From Streptomyces sp. NBC_01716 (GTDB lineage: Bacteria > Actinomycetota > Actinomycetes > Streptomycetales > Streptomycetaceae), in the NCBI RefSeq assembly GCF_036248275.1, contig NZ_CP109181.1, positions 930,001 through 994,000 of the forward strand: 64,000 bases of DNA, given 5' to 3'. Both the position numbers and the translations under genes were made by a program. Below the pieces are notes generated by a model, which worked only from the letters and a program-made list of their open reading frames with translations, was not told where the DNA came from and did not search any database. Below, in pieces: positions 46,828 through 55,950 of the stretch; within the stretch, counting starts at the first letter, position 1, and every line of letters starts with the position of its first letter.

Positions 46828-47220
46828 ATGTCGGCCTTTCCCCCGCCCCTCCCCCAGCTCGGCGAGCTCCGCATCGACAGTGTCGAGGAGTTCTGCGCGC
46901 CCGTCCTGCCGGCCCACGACTTCCTGACCGACCTGCCCGCCGACGCGATCGACAGACAGCGCACGTGGCTCACTCCGCGGGTCTTCGACGACGACACGGG
47001 CCTCCTGGCCATGTCGGACCGCACCTGAGTCGTCCGGACCTCGCGCGCGACCATCTTTGTGGACAGCGTCCTGCCCTGCGTCGAGGCAGGTGTCGTCGGC
47101 TTGGTCGAGCCCGGGTGCACGATCGACGGTTGTCTGACCCTCGAAGCTGCACCAGGACACACCGCAGGGCAGATGGTCGTGCGAGCACATCCTCCGCTGG
47201 TCCACCTGGCGCCGAAGACA
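46828..47220 (+). pseudogene. Metallo-beta-lactamase-fold hydrolase remnant
   Basis: The frame opens MSAFPPPLPQLGELRIDSVE, has DFLTDLPADAID and FDDDTGLLAMSDRT, then an in-frame TGA (47026-47028, where Trp is usual in HTWLVRT), and continues in the same frame VVRTSRATIFVDS. It then jumps to VLPCVEAGVVGLVEPGCTID and LEAAPGHTAGQMVV. The central HxHxDH zinc motif is absent, so about 100 residues have been deleted. Clearly non-functional. Confidence 0.65.
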
Positions 47221-47546
47221 ACAACACCAAGCCCACACCGGTCACTACAAACGACGAGGACACACTCCACCCGAAACCAACCAATCGTCAGCAAAAACAT
47301 CTTTGCAGTACTGGCCCGACCATCGCTGCGACGACGTGGAGCGCGGTGTAGATCGGTTCCGTGAAGGTAGTGGAATGGTTCGCCCACCACTCAAGTGTGT
47401 GTGCCAAGCCCGCAGGAGAGCTACCTCGTTGGCGTTCGGACTGCCACCACACGGCTTTCGCGACAGGTCCGATCCACCACTATGACCTGCGCGGGAGCAA
47501 CTTCCCACACGACCCGGTCAGGGCATACCGGTGAGGCCGGACAGAC
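47221..47546. other. 326-bp region without a gene
   Basis: Composition is lower in GC than the surroundings near 47220-47320 (CAACACCAAGCC-type tract). No frame with a recognisable product was seen. It is probably decayed sequence between the MBL pseudogene and the MITE-like element. Confidence 0.4.
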
Positions 47547-47729
47547 CCTAGGGCGTGTTTGAGAAGTCCCGTCTGGCCCACGACGCCTGGCACGCGCGCT
47601 CGCTGCGTTGTCGGAGTCATCCAAGTACGTCCAGTACGAGGCTGATCCTCCGCCTTGCGATCGCACGCACCAGACGCCGTGGGCCCCGCCCAATGGGCGG
47701 ACGACGCTACTTCTCAAACACGCCCTAGG
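47547..47729. mobile_element. 183-bp MITE-like fold-back element
   Basis: Perfect terminal inverted repeats of about 21 bp: AGGGCGTGTTTGAGAAGT starts at 47550 and its complement ACTTCTCAAACACGCCCT ends at 47726, both flanked by CCT/AGG so that each edge carries CTAG. The inside also folds back (CCCACGACGCCTGG against CCAGACGCCGTGGG). It has no coding capacity, so it would need a transposase in trans. The right end overlaps the stop codon of the LacI gene. Confidence 0.75.
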
Positions 47730-48762
47730 TGGAGAAGCGTTCGATGACAGGGCAGGCGACGCGTGTGCGGGTCGGGCTGGGGACCTCGCCAGCAGAACTG
47801 GATGCTTCGATCAGCCAGTTGAGGCTGCGGTGGCCGAGTTCGTAGTGGGGCAGGGCGACCGTGGTGAGGGCTGGGCGCAGGTGGGCCGCGATGACCTCCT
47901 GGTTGTCGAAGCCGACGACCGCCATGTCCCGTGGGATGTGCAGCCCATGGGCGCGCAGGGCGTCGTAAAGCCCCATCGCGACCCGGTCGTTGTAGCAGAA
48001 CACCGCGGTCGGCCGGGGGTTGAGCTCCAGCAGCTGCATGCCCGCGTCGTAGCCGCCTTCTTGTTCTGGCGTCGTGGTGAGGACGAGGTTCTTGTCGAAG
48101 CGGATGCCCGCCGCGTGCAGGGCCTCGCGATAGCCGCGCAGCCGCCCGGTGGTGGCGGGTGCCGGCAGAGCGCTGTTGATGAAGGCGATACGGCGGTGGC
48201 CGCCGGCGATCAGTACGTCGGTCGCGGCCCTTCCGCCGCCCGCCTCGTCGGGTACGAAGGACTGGACGTGATCGCCGCGTGCGTAGCAGTTCGCGAGCAC
48301 GACGGGCAGGCCGGACAGCTCGCCGGGCACCGAGACCTGGCGGTGGTACCAGGTGGAGTAGATGACGCCGTGCACTTGGTGGTCGAGCATCGTGCTGATG
48401 ACGTCGCGGGACGCTTGGGGATCGGACTCGGTGTTGGCCATGAGCATCACGTAGCCGCGCGCGCGGGCCGCGTCCTGCACGCCGCGGATCATGTCTCCGG
48501 CGAAAGGGGTGGTGGCGACCGAGTCGGTGATCAGGCCGATGAAGGACGACCGGGCGCGGCTGAGGTTCTGGGCCATGGCGTTGGGCCGGTAGCCGAGTTC
48601 GTCCGCGACTTCCAGGACCCGGCGTCTGGTCTCGGCGGAGACCTTCGATGCTCCGTTGTCGTTGATGGCGAAGGAAGCCGTCGTCAGGGACACGCCCGCC
48701 CGGGTCGCGACGTCCTGCATCGTGATGCGGCCGGTCCTCTTCCGGGGAGCCCGTGCCACCAC
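47725..48762 (-). CDS. LacI-family transcriptional regulator
   Basis: 345 residues from GTG 48762 (GGAGGT 5 nt upstream). HTH MQDVATRAGVSLTTASFAIN followed by the hinge RPNAMAQNLSRARSSFIGLI; effector domain with VVGFDNQEVIAAHLRPALTTV. Its TAG stop lies in the terminal repeat of the MITE-like element. It is the last gene of the leftward fructoside block, 59 bp after GH172, and is a candidate for binding the GTAAAGCGCTTTAC sites. Confidence 0.9.
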   Translation of the reverse strand: MVARAPRKRTGRITMQDVATRAGVSLTTASFAINDNGASKVSAETRRRVLEVADELGYRPNAMAQNLSRARSSFIGLITDSVATTPFAGDMIRGVQDAARARGYVMLMANTESDPQASRDVISTMLDHQVHGVIYSTWYHRQVSVPGELSGLPVVLANCYARGDHVQSFVPDEAGGGRAATDVLIAGGHRRIAFINSALPAPATTGRLRGYREALHAAGIRFDKNLVLTTTPEQEGGYDAGMQLLELNPRPTAVFCYNDRVAMGLYDALRAHGLHIPRDMAVVGFDNQEVIAAHLRPALTTVALPHYELGHRSLNWLIEASSSAGEVPSPTRTRVACPVIERFST

Positions 48763-48821
48763 CCGTTACCTCCACCCCCCGCAGGGGTTCGTTCATGTCG
48801 CCCCAGCAGGCCTTCCGCGCG

Positions 48822-49931
48822 TCAGCGCGGACGGCGCGACACAGCGGCAGGGAGCGGATCGCGCGAGGCGAGTGGGACGTCCTGGTACCAGTACGCGACC
48901 GATGATACGTCGTCACGCCGCTCGAACAGGTCCCTCCCGTCGTGGCCGATCTGCTGCACGGTGACCTTGAGGTCCCGCTCGAAGTAGACCGGATCCTGCA
49001 CGTGCCAGCGGTACAGGCCGTGCTGGGGCACAGCGGGGGTGGCGTACGGCGACCAGCCGGTCCGGTCTTCGGTCAGATACTGCGGATGACCCTGGTACGG
49101 GGAGTTGTACACCGCCACCTTGTGGTCCACGCCCGGCGCGAGCACGTCCTGGAAGGCCCAGGCGCCGCCGGCGTAGTCCTCCAGTCCGGTGCCGCAGATC
49201 GTCGGGCTGTCGGTGTCGCCGTCGAGGAAGAACTTCACCTCGCCCTCGCCCCACCAGAAGCGCTCCAGGGCCGCCACCGCGATGTGTGTGCCGACGTACG
49301 CCCCCCTGCCCTTCGCCCCGTCCAGGATCACATGGTCCCGGGCGGTCTCGGTCAGCGGTGTACGGCTCCACAGCGCGTGGAAGTAGGGGGCGGCGTCCAG
49401 CAGACGGGCGTCGTCGACCTGGACGTGGTCGATCTGGAAGAAGACCGCGTCGATCGGGCCGGGGTGTTCGCTGGAGAGCGTCAGCCGTGCGCGGCGGCGG
49501 AACGGCATCGGGAAGTAGCTGTTCATGCCGCCGGTGGGGAGCACCGCGATGGGCAGCGAGACGACTTCGGCGCGGGTGGCGAAGCCGTTGCAGAAGAAGT
49601 CCCCGAGCGGGACCTCGACCGACGGCTCCGAGGCCTCGTCCCAGTAGGCGCGCAGGACCAGGTCACGCAGGACGAAGGGGCCCGCCGACGTGCTGTCCGG
49701 GACCGTCAGCCATAGGTGGGTGATGATCCCCGGGCCCTCGATGTCGGCCAGGACGAGCGTCTCGCCGGGGCCGAGCGGGAGGCAGGGACGGCCTTTGCGG
49801 CCGGGGCCGAGAGGGGAGGCGGCGGTACCGCCGGCCCCTTTCGCTCCTGTGGGATTCTCCGCGGTCACCGAACGGCTGCGGACGGCGCCGCCGGTGTTCC
49901 AGGGCGTGAGTACCGGGATGAACGGGAACAT
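48822..49931 (-). CDS. DUF2961 / glycoside hydrolase family 172 protein
   Basis: 369 residues from ATG 49931 (GAGG upstream), no signal peptide. DUF2961 marks: ADIEGPGIITHLWLTVPD, VPLGDFFCNGF, GGMNSYFPMPFRRRARLTL, FWWGEGEVKFFLDGDTDSP and CGTGLEDYAGGAWAF. Acidic candidates are E229/E231 and E251. GH172 members include alpha-D-fructofuranosidase/difructose-dianhydride enzymes and arabinofuranosidases; with two GH32 genes and a fructokinase-like PfkB nearby, fructoside processing is the best inference. The enzyme would be cytoplasmic. Confidence 0.85.
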   Translation of the reverse strand: MFPFIPVLTPWNTGGAVRSRSVTAENPTGAKGAGGTAASPLGPGRKGRPCLPLGPGETLVLADIEGPGIITHLWLTVPDSTSAGPFVLRDLVLRAYWDEASEPSVEVPLGDFFCNGFATRAEVVSLPIAVLPTGGMNSYFPMPFRRRARLTLSSEHPGPIDAVFFQIDHVQVDDARLLDAAPYFHALWSRTPLTETARDHVILDGAKGRGAYVGTHIAVAALERFWWGEGEVKFFLDGDTDSPTICGTGLEDYAGGAWAFQDVLAPGVDHKVAVYNSPYQGHPQYLTEDRTGWSPYATPAVPQHGLYRWHVQDPVYFERDLKVTVQQIGHDGRDLFERRDDVSSVAYWYQDVPLASRDPLPAAVSRRPR

Positions 49932-49982
49932 GGTGATCCTCGGATGACGGGGCGGGGCAGGGCGGTTGTTCGTGAGCCGGGT

Positions 49983-50888
49983 TCAGGCCCGGCTGGTGCC
50001 GGACAGGCCGCGGACGACCACCTTGCTGAAGACCAGGAATGCCAGGACGAGCGGGGTGACGGTCACGGACACGGCCGCGAACGTGGCGGTCCAGTCGGTG
50101 GAACCCATCGACCCGAGGTAGCTCTGCAGGCCGAGCGGCACGGTCTTCTTCTCCGTGCTCAGGATGAAGGTGTTGGCGAAGATGAAGTCGTTCCAGATGA
50201 AGATCGTGTTGACGAACACCACCGTGGCCACCGTCCCCAGAGACATGGGCGTGGTGATCCACCAGAACAGCCGGTAGGGCCCGCAGCCGTCGAGCGCCGC
50301 GGCTTCGTACGTCTCCTTCGGCACGTAGGAGTAGAAGCTCATGAAGAGGAAGATCGACATGGGCAGCGCGAAGCCGACCTGCGGAAGGATCACCGAGGGA
50401 TAGGTGTCCAGGAGTCCCACGTTCGTGTAGTTGATGAACAGCGGTACCAGCGCCACCTGTACGGGGACCACGATGCCCAGCAGGAAGAGGCCGAGCACCA
50501 GACGGCTGAAGCGGAACCCGAGTACCTGCAGCGCGTAGGCGCCCATCATGCCGAGGACCACGATGAGGATGTCCGCCACCACGGTGATCAGGGCGCTGTT
50601 GAGGAGGAACCGGGGGATGTCGCCGTTCTCGAAGGCGCGGGTGAGGTTGTCGAGCGTGGGGCTGGTCGTCACCGCCAGCGGATTGCCCGAGGCGAAGTCC
50701 TTCGCCGGGCGCAGGCTCGTGGTGACGAGCCAGAAGAACGGATACACCTGGAGCAACAGGACCAGCGTGATCAGGATCTTGGACAGGTGGGGCGCGGTGA
50801 ACAGGCGCATGCGCCGGCTCTCTCGGTCCTGCGGGGCCGGAGCCGCCGGTCCGGCGGCGGAGCCTCGTATGTCGGTCGTCGTGCTCAC
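49983..50888 (-). CDS. Sugar ABC transporter permease, MalG type
   Basis: 301 residues from GTG 50888 (GTGA overlap with the preceding permease). Six membrane helices; the EAA loop is ETYEAAALDGCGPYRLFWWITTPMSL. MalG-type C-terminus. It pairs with the permease at 50885-51835 and the binding protein at 51844-53193. No ATPase gene is in the locus. Confidence 0.92.
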   Translation of the reverse strand: MSTTTDIRGSAAGPAAPAPQDRESRRMRLFTAPHLSKILITLVLLLQVYPFFWLVTTSLRPAKDFASGNPLAVTTSPTLDNLTRAFENGDIPRFLLNSALITVVADILIVVLGMMGAYALQVLGFRFSRLVLGLFLLGIVVPVQVALVPLFINYTNVGLLDTYPSVILPQVGFALPMSIFLFMSFYSYVPKETYEAAALDGCGPYRLFWWITTPMSLGTVATVVFVNTIFIWNDFIFANTFILSTEKKTVPLGLQSYLGSMGSTDWTATFAAVSVTVTPLVLAFLVFSKVVVRGLSGTSRA

Positions 50889-51835
50889 AGCAGCGCCTCT
50901 CCTCTGCGTCGCAGCAGCGCGACGATGATGCCGACGGCCACCACGCACTCCGCGACGATGAACACCGAGATGGCGCTGGAATAGCCGTAGTCGGTGCTGG
51001 TGAACGCCGTCTTGTACATGTAGGTCGTCAGGAGTTCGGTCGACACACCGGGCCCTCCGTTGGTGAGCAGGTAGGGGACGTCGAAACCGCGCAGGCCGTA
51101 CGTGGTCGCCATGACCAGCGTGGTGAGCCACACCGGACGCAGATGCGGCATCCGGATCTGGAAGAAGATCCGCGTCTCCGAGGCCCCGTCGAGCCGCGCC
51201 GCCTCCTCGACCTCACGCGGGACGGTGAGCAGCCCGGCCAGCAGGATCACGGTGTACAGGCCCATGAACCGCCAGCCCTCCGGAACCGAGACCGAGACGA
51301 GTGCGGTGTGGATGTCCGACAGCCACGGCCGGGCGAGCCCGTCCAGGCCCACGGCTCCGAGCATCTGGTTGATCAGGCCCTCGGGCTCGGAGGAGTAGAT
51401 CCGTTGGAAGAGCAGCGCGATGGCCACCGTGGACAGCACCGCCGGCAGCAGGTAGAGCACTCTGAGTGTGTCGCGTCCACGCCGCAGGTAGGTGAGGGCG
51501 TTGGCGACGAGCAGTGCCCCGCCCAGCTGGATGACCAGATTGATCGCCAGGTAGATCACGGAGTGCAGGGCGGAGCTGCGGAACGTGGTGTCGGTGGTGA
51601 GCAGCGTCCGGTAGTTGTCCAGGCCGATGAACTTCATCGCGGTGATGCCGTCCCACCGGAAGAAGCTCAGGAAGAGCGACTCACCGATCGGGAAGGCCAC
51701 GGTCGCCAGGTAGACCAGCAGGGGCGGCAGGAGGAACACGGCCACCGCGCGGCCGTTGCGTCCCGGCAGTACGCCGGAGCTGCCGCGGGAGCGCGTACCT
51801 GGCCCGCCGCTCCGTGACTTTCTTGTGCGGCTCAT
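50885..51835 (-). CDS. Sugar ABC transporter permease, MalF type
   Basis: 316 residues from ATG 51835 (GAGGT 6 nt upstream). Six membrane helices after a basic N-terminus; EAA loop EVEEAARLDGASETRIFFQIRMPHLRPV; YLLTNGGPGVST before the last helices. It starts 8 bp after the binding-protein gene. Confidence 0.92.
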   Translation of the reverse strand: MSRTRKSRSGGPGTRSRGSSGVLPGRNGRAVAVFLLPPLLVYLATVAFPIGESLFLSFFRWDGITAMKFIGLDNYRTLLTTDTTFRSSALHSVIYLAINLVIQLGGALLVANALTYLRRGRDTLRVLYLLPAVLSTVAIALLFQRIYSSEPEGLINQMLGAVGLDGLARPWLSDIHTALVSVSVPEGWRFMGLYTVILLAGLLTVPREVEEAARLDGASETRIFFQIRMPHLRPVWLTTLVMATTYGLRGFDVPYLLTNGGPGVSTELLTTYMYKTAFTSTDYGYSSAISVFIVAECVVAVGIIVALLRRRGEALL

Positions 51836-51843
51836 GACGGACC

Positions 51844-53193
51844 TCACTTGACGAAAAATCTCGGGGAATTGATGGTGACGGCCTCGTCGACGCTCTTCTC
51901 GAATTCCCGCGGGCTCATGTTTCCCTGTGCGAGCAGGACGAGATTCTGCTGTACGACGTTGTTGGTGGTCGGGTCGAGTTCGGTGTCCCACGGCTTGGCG
52001 GTCCTGGTGCCGAGCCGGTCGGCCTCCCGAAGCACCTGCCCGTACACCGGAGTCGCCCCGTCGGGAATCGCCGTCGGTGTGTCCGTCGTCGGCGAGAGCT
52101 GTCCCATTGCCGCGTATTTGGCCGGGTACCGCGCGACCAGGTATTCGAGGAAGTCCTTCACCAGTGGGTCGAAATTCTGGGCGTTGACGGCCATGCCGAT
52201 CCCGGAACTGACCACGTAGTCGCCGGGGCCGGTGACGGCTCCCCGGGTCGTCGGCAGGGTGAAGTAACCGACGTCGTCACGCACCGACTTGGGCAACGTG
52301 TCGGTGGCCAGGAGCCCGAGGTCCCAGGTACCGTCGTTGATCATCGCCGCCCTGCCGGTGGTGAACAGGTCGGTGGCGTCGGTGTAGCCGGCCGAGGAGA
52401 AGCCGTCCGCGAAGCAGTCGGCCTTGCCCAGTCGCGAGACGAATTCCGCACCGGACTTCCCGGCGGGGTCGCTCATCTTCGCGTCGCCCTTCTTGAGCTT
52501 CTTCACGAAGTCGTTCCCCTGGAGGCGGAAGGGGTAGTACGCGAGATAGCGTTCCAGAGGCCAGCCGTCCTTTCCGTCAAGGGCGATGGGGATATACCCC
52601 TTGGCGCGCAGCGGTTCGCAACTGGCGATGAACTCGTCGAGGGTCTTCGGCGGGGCGATCCCGGCCTTCTGGAAGGTCTTCTTGTTGTACCAGAAGTACT
52701 CCATGGCGAATTCCAGCGGCAGCCCGTAGATACCGCCGTTGTCAAACTGCTGGTACTGGAGGGCGAGCGGTCTGAACCGGTCCTTCGCGCCGAACTCCTC
52801 CAGGAGATTGCCGACATCCACCAGCCTGTTCTGCTTGCGCAGTTTCTCGGCGAAGGGCGTGGCGTCCTCGTCGAAGAGTTCGGGCAGTTTCTTCGCGGCG
52901 GCCAGCATCTCGACCTTCTGCAGATAGGACGGCCGGTCCGGGGTGGAGATGATGTTGAGCTTGAAACCGGGGTGGTTCTTGCCGTACTCCGCCGCGACCT
53001 CGGTGACCGCCTTGATCACCGGACCGTCGCTGGGCCTGGAGTTGAGCCAGGTGATCGTGCGGGGTTCGACAGGTCCGGAGACGGACCCCCGTACCGCCTC
53101 CGGCGAACCCACCGTCGTACCGCAGCCGGTGGCCACGCCGAGGACGCACACCATCAGGCCCGCCAGTGACCACATCCCGCGCCGACTGTTCAT
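51844..53193 (-). CDS. Sugar ABC transporter substrate-binding lipoprotein (family 1)
   Basis: 449 residues. Lipoprotein signal MWSLAGLMVCVLGVATGC with Cys24. Solute-binding protein of the MalE/CUT1 type: TITWLNSRPSDGPVIKAVTE, YGLPLEFAMEYFWYNKKTF, DLFTTGRAAMINDGTWDLGLL. ATG overlaps the stop of the GH32 gene (ATGA). The ligand is probably a fructo-oligosaccharide or related fructoside by context. Confidence 0.9.
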   Translation of the reverse strand: MNSRRGMWSLAGLMVCVLGVATGCGTTVGSPEAVRGSVSGPVEPRTITWLNSRPSDGPVIKAVTEVAAEYGKNHPGFKLNIISTPDRPSYLQKVEMLAAAKKLPELFDEDATPFAEKLRKQNRLVDVGNLLEEFGAKDRFRPLALQYQQFDNGGIYGLPLEFAMEYFWYNKKTFQKAGIAPPKTLDEFIASCEPLRAKGYIPIALDGKDGWPLERYLAYYPFRLQGNDFVKKLKKGDAKMSDPAGKSGAEFVSRLGKADCFADGFSSAGYTDATDLFTTGRAAMINDGTWDLGLLATDTLPKSVRDDVGYFTLPTTRGAVTGPGDYVVSSGIGMAVNAQNFDPLVKDFLEYLVARYPAKYAAMGQLSPTTDTPTAIPDGATPVYGQVLREADRLGTRTAKPWDTELDPTTNNVVQQNLVLLAQGNMSPREFEKSVDEAVTINSPRFFVK

Positions 53194-54671
53194 CCGTCCT
53201 CACCTTCCGTACGTACGTGCACCGCGATGTCGGTGAACCGGGCCGACCCGTCACCGACGAAGAAGCCGAGGCCGCCGGTCCGGCGGTCGTACATCCGCCC
53301 CGACATCGCGATCTCTCCGTCCAGGTAGGCCACATAGGCCGAGTCGTCGATCAGGACCTCCAGCTGGTGGGGAATCCCGGGCTCAAGTGCCGCGGGCCGC
53401 TCCAGTTCCACCGCGTGGGGCACGTCGCCCGCCAGCTGCCACTGGTGCGGGCCCTGGTCGGCGCGCGGCCAGCGGTCGAAGACCATACGGTGCCGCGGCG
53501 GTTCGAGCCGCAGGAAGTAGCCCTCGTCGCAGTCGTCGCTGCCGCGCAGCACGAGGCCGCACTCCCGGGTGCCCGGCGTGAACGACACCGTGGTGGTCAC
53601 CAGGCAGCGTACGGGCAGGTCCGCCGCCCACAAGGTGGCCAGCGACTCCGGCGCCGCGCACTCCACGGCGTCGGCGCCGACGGACCACGAGCCGTTCAGC
53701 GGCCGGGGCTCCGGCGTCTTGAGACCCGTACCGAACGACGCGCGCACCGCGCCGGGCATGGCCGCTGCCAGGCTGCCGTCGTCCCTGGCGGTGATCTCGT
53801 GGACGGCGAGGTCGCCCGCCCACTCCCAGGCCCCCGCGTCCCGCACACCCTGCCGGGTGGGAATCCAGCCGAAGGCGAACCGGCGACCGCCGTCGCCCGC
53901 GGTCTTCGCCGCGTAGAAGCCCCGGGCGTCGATCCCGTCGTCCGCCGGTGTCCGCCACGGTCCGTCCGGCGCGTCGGCCACGCGGTATCTGGTCGCGAAG
54001 CGCTCGGAGAACTCCGAGTACAGCAGATACCAGCGGCCGTCCAGTTCGAACACGTCGGGGCACTCGTGCGTGATGAATCGCGACGGCGCGGAGAACGGCT
54101 CGGTGACCGTCCACGTACTCAGGTCCCCGGAGACCGCGCGCGCCACGCAGCCGCGCCGCCGCCGTGGTCCCGTGGTGGTCCTGGCAGCGAGCAGCATCGT
54201 GAACTCGTCTGCGCCGGGGGCCCTGAAGACGAACGGATCACGCCAGTCCGCCGGGTCGTAGCGGTCCGCGGGGGCGTGGAAGGTGTCCTCGGGCAGCTTC
54301 GTCCAGGTCAGCAGGTCGTCGCTGACGGCGTGCATCACCGCCTGGAGCGGTACCCCGGTGGCGGGATCCCGGACGGCCGGGTTGTATCCGGTGTAGAACA
54401 GGTGGTGCGTGCCTTCGTGCTCGATCACGCTGCCGGTGTACGCGTGCAGATCCTGCTCCTGCGGACCGCCGTGCGGCAGCACCTCGCCGCGATAGTCGAA
54501 GTCCACGAAGTCGCGGGTGCACGCCAGGTGCCAGGAGGTCCCCGCGTCGACGACCCCGCTGCGGGTCTCGTGCAGATAGAACAGCCAGAACCGGTCGTCC
54601 CAGAAGTAGGGGATCACGTCCCCCACCCATCCACCCGGCGGCCGGAAGAAGATCGGTGCATCGCTCGGCAC
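53190..54671 (-). CDS. GH32-type glycoside hydrolase, variant nucleophile motif, intracellular
   Basis: 493 residues from GTG 54671 (AGGAG 9 nt upstream), no signal peptide. Five-bladed propeller with the GH32 triad: D18 in GGWVGDVIPYF (replacing WMNDPNG), D145 in WRDPFVF, and E203 in HECPDVF. The C-terminal beta-sandwich contains DDSAYVAYLDGEIAMSGRMYDRRTGG. It hydrolyses or transfers beta-fructofuranosyl residues, substrate unknown. First gene of the leftward block; two LacI operators lie just upstream. Confidence 0.87.
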   Translation of the reverse strand: MPSDAPIFFRPPGGWVGDVIPYFWDDRFWLFYLHETRSGVVDAGTSWHLACTRDFVDFDYRGEVLPHGGPQEQDLHAYTGSVIEHEGTHHLFYTGYNPAVRDPATGVPLQAVMHAVSDDLLTWTKLPEDTFHAPADRYDPADWRDPFVFRAPGADEFTMLLAARTTTGPRRRRGCVARAVSGDLSTWTVTEPFSAPSRFITHECPDVFELDGRWYLLYSEFSERFATRYRVADAPDGPWRTPADDGIDARGFYAAKTAGDGGRRFAFGWIPTRQGVRDAGAWEWAGDLAVHEITARDDGSLAAAMPGAVRASFGTGLKTPEPRPLNGSWSVGADAVECAAPESLATLWAADLPVRCLVTTTVSFTPGTRECGLVLRGSDDCDEGYFLRLEPPRHRMVFDRWPRADQGPHQWQLAGDVPHAVELERPAALEPGIPHQLEVLIDDSAYVAYLDGEIAMSGRMYDRRTGGLGFFVGDGSARFTDIAVHVRTEGEDG

Positions 54672-54687
54672 GTGTGAGACTCCTAAA

Positions 54688-54701
54688 GTAAAGCGCTTTA
54701 C
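54688..54701. promoter_or_regulatory. LacI operator 1, perfect palindrome
   Basis: GTAAAGCGCTTTAC is a perfect 14-bp palindrome, 17 bp upstream of the GH32 start and in the divergent interval shared with the PfkB gene. Confidence 0.75.
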
Positions 54702-54741
54702 CTGCTCGATGGCGAGCACGTTACAACGTCGACACCGACAG

Positions 54742-54755
54742 GTAAAGCGCTTAGT
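54742..54755. promoter_or_regulatory. LacI operator 2
   Basis: GTAAAGCGCTTAGT matches operator 1 in 11 of 14 positions; centre spacing is 54 bp, close to five helical turns. Probably allows cooperative binding across the divergent promoters. Confidence 0.6.
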
Positions 54756-54811
54756 CTCACCATGTTTTCCGCAGCCCGCGGATGACGGTCAGTCACTGGC
54801 GAAGGAGACCG

Positions 54812-55843
54812 ATGACGCGAGAAGCGGCAACGTACGGGCAGACACGGGTGACCGTGGTGGGCGAGGTTCTGGTCGATCTGCTGTGGCGGGCGGGCGCCGA
54901 CCTGATCGCGCCGGCGGCCGGCGGAAGCCCGGCCAACGTGGCGGTGGGACTGCGGCGCCTGGGCCGCCCGGCCACCCTGGTGACCACCTGGGGCGAGGAC
55001 CTGCCGGGGACACGGATCGCCGCCCATCTGGACGCCAGCGGGCTGGACGTCATCCGCGTCCCGGGAGCGTCGGGACGGTCCACGGTCGCGCTGGCCTACC
55101 TGGACGACAACGGCTCGGCGACCTACGACTTCCTCGCCTCCTGGGACCCGGAGCGTCTGGAGATCCCCGACGGCACCGCCGTCCTGCACACCGGATCGCT
55201 GGCGGCGGTACTCGAACCCGGCGCGAGCGAGGTACTGCGGCTGTGCCGACGGGCGGGCGCGTCGGCAGGCTGCACCGTGGTGGTGGACCTCAACGTCCGC
55301 CCGGCCGTTCAGCCCGACCGGGACGCCTACCGCGCGGCCTGCCTGCGCCTGGCGGCGGTCGCCGACGTGGTGAAGGCGAGCGACGAGGATCTGGACTGGC
55401 TCTTCCCCGGGACGGCGCCCGACGCCGCCGCCCGTCTGCTGGCCGACCGCGGGCCGCGACTGGTCGTGGTGACGCTGGGAGGCGAGGGCGCGCTCGCCGT
55501 CACGGCGACGGAGGAGGTACGGGTCCCGGCCCGGAAGATCACCGTCGTCGACACCGTGGGGGCGGGGGACTCGTTCCAGGCCGCGCTCCTCGACGCGATC
55601 GCCGCCGGCTCAGGGCGGTCTGCGAGCGAAACGGGCGGGGCCGACGGGACGGGTGGTACGGGCCGCAGCACCCTTCCGGCCACGGCCGAGGAGATCCGGA
55701 CCGTCCTGACACGATGCGTCGCCGCGGCGGCCATCACCTGCACACGCGCCGGGGCCAATCCCCCCACCGCCGCCGAACTCGATGCCGCCCTGATGCCGTC
55801 CTTGGGGGCTGACGACCGAAATTTCTTCGATCGACACCCTTGA
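54812..55843 (+). CDS. PfkB-family carbohydrate kinase (fructokinase-like)
   Basis: 343 residues from ATG 54812 (AAGGAG upstream). Ribokinase fold: VTVVGEVLVDLLW, AAGGSPANVAVGLRRLG (PfkB signature 1), VVVDLNVRPAV and signature 2 DTVGAGDSFQAALLDA with catalytic D253. A Gly/Ser-rich insert (SASETGGADGTGGTGRS) interrupts the C-terminal part. It probably phosphorylates fructose released by the GH32/GH172 enzymes. It opens the rightward block. Confidence 0.88.
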   Translation: MTREAATYGQTRVTVVGEVLVDLLWRAGADLIAPAAGGSPANVAVGLRRLGRPATLVTTWGEDLPGTRIAAHLDASGLDVIRVPGASGRSTVALAYLDDNGSATYDFLASWDPERLEIPDGTAVLHTGSLAAVLEPGASEVLRLCRRAGASAGCTVVVDLNVRPAVQPDRDAYRAACLRLAAVADVVKASDEDLDWLFPGTAPDAAARLLADRGPRLVVVTLGGEGALAVTATEEVRVPARKITVVDTVGAGDSFQAALLDAIAAGSGRSASETGGADGTGGTGRSTLPATAEEIRTVLTRCVAAAAITCTRAGANPPTAAELDAALMPSLGADDRNFFDRHP

Positions 55844-55911
55844 CCGGGGGCTGTCCGAGGCGCAAGCTCGTCGAAATCCACAGGTCATCGCGCTTTGACA
55901 GGGCGATGAAA

Positions 55912-55925
55912 TGTAATGGATTACA
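55912..55925. promoter_or_regulatory. Operator candidate TGTAATnnATTACA upstream of the second LacI gene
   Basis: TGTAATGGATTACA is a palindrome with a GG centre, and TGTAATGGATTGCA repeats directly after it (from 55926). A -35-like TTGACA sits at 55895-55900. The site lies 26 bp before the regulator start and differs from the GCGCTT operators, suggesting autoregulation. Confidence 0.55.
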
Positions 55926-55950
55926 TGTAATGGATTGCAAGGAGCCGTTG

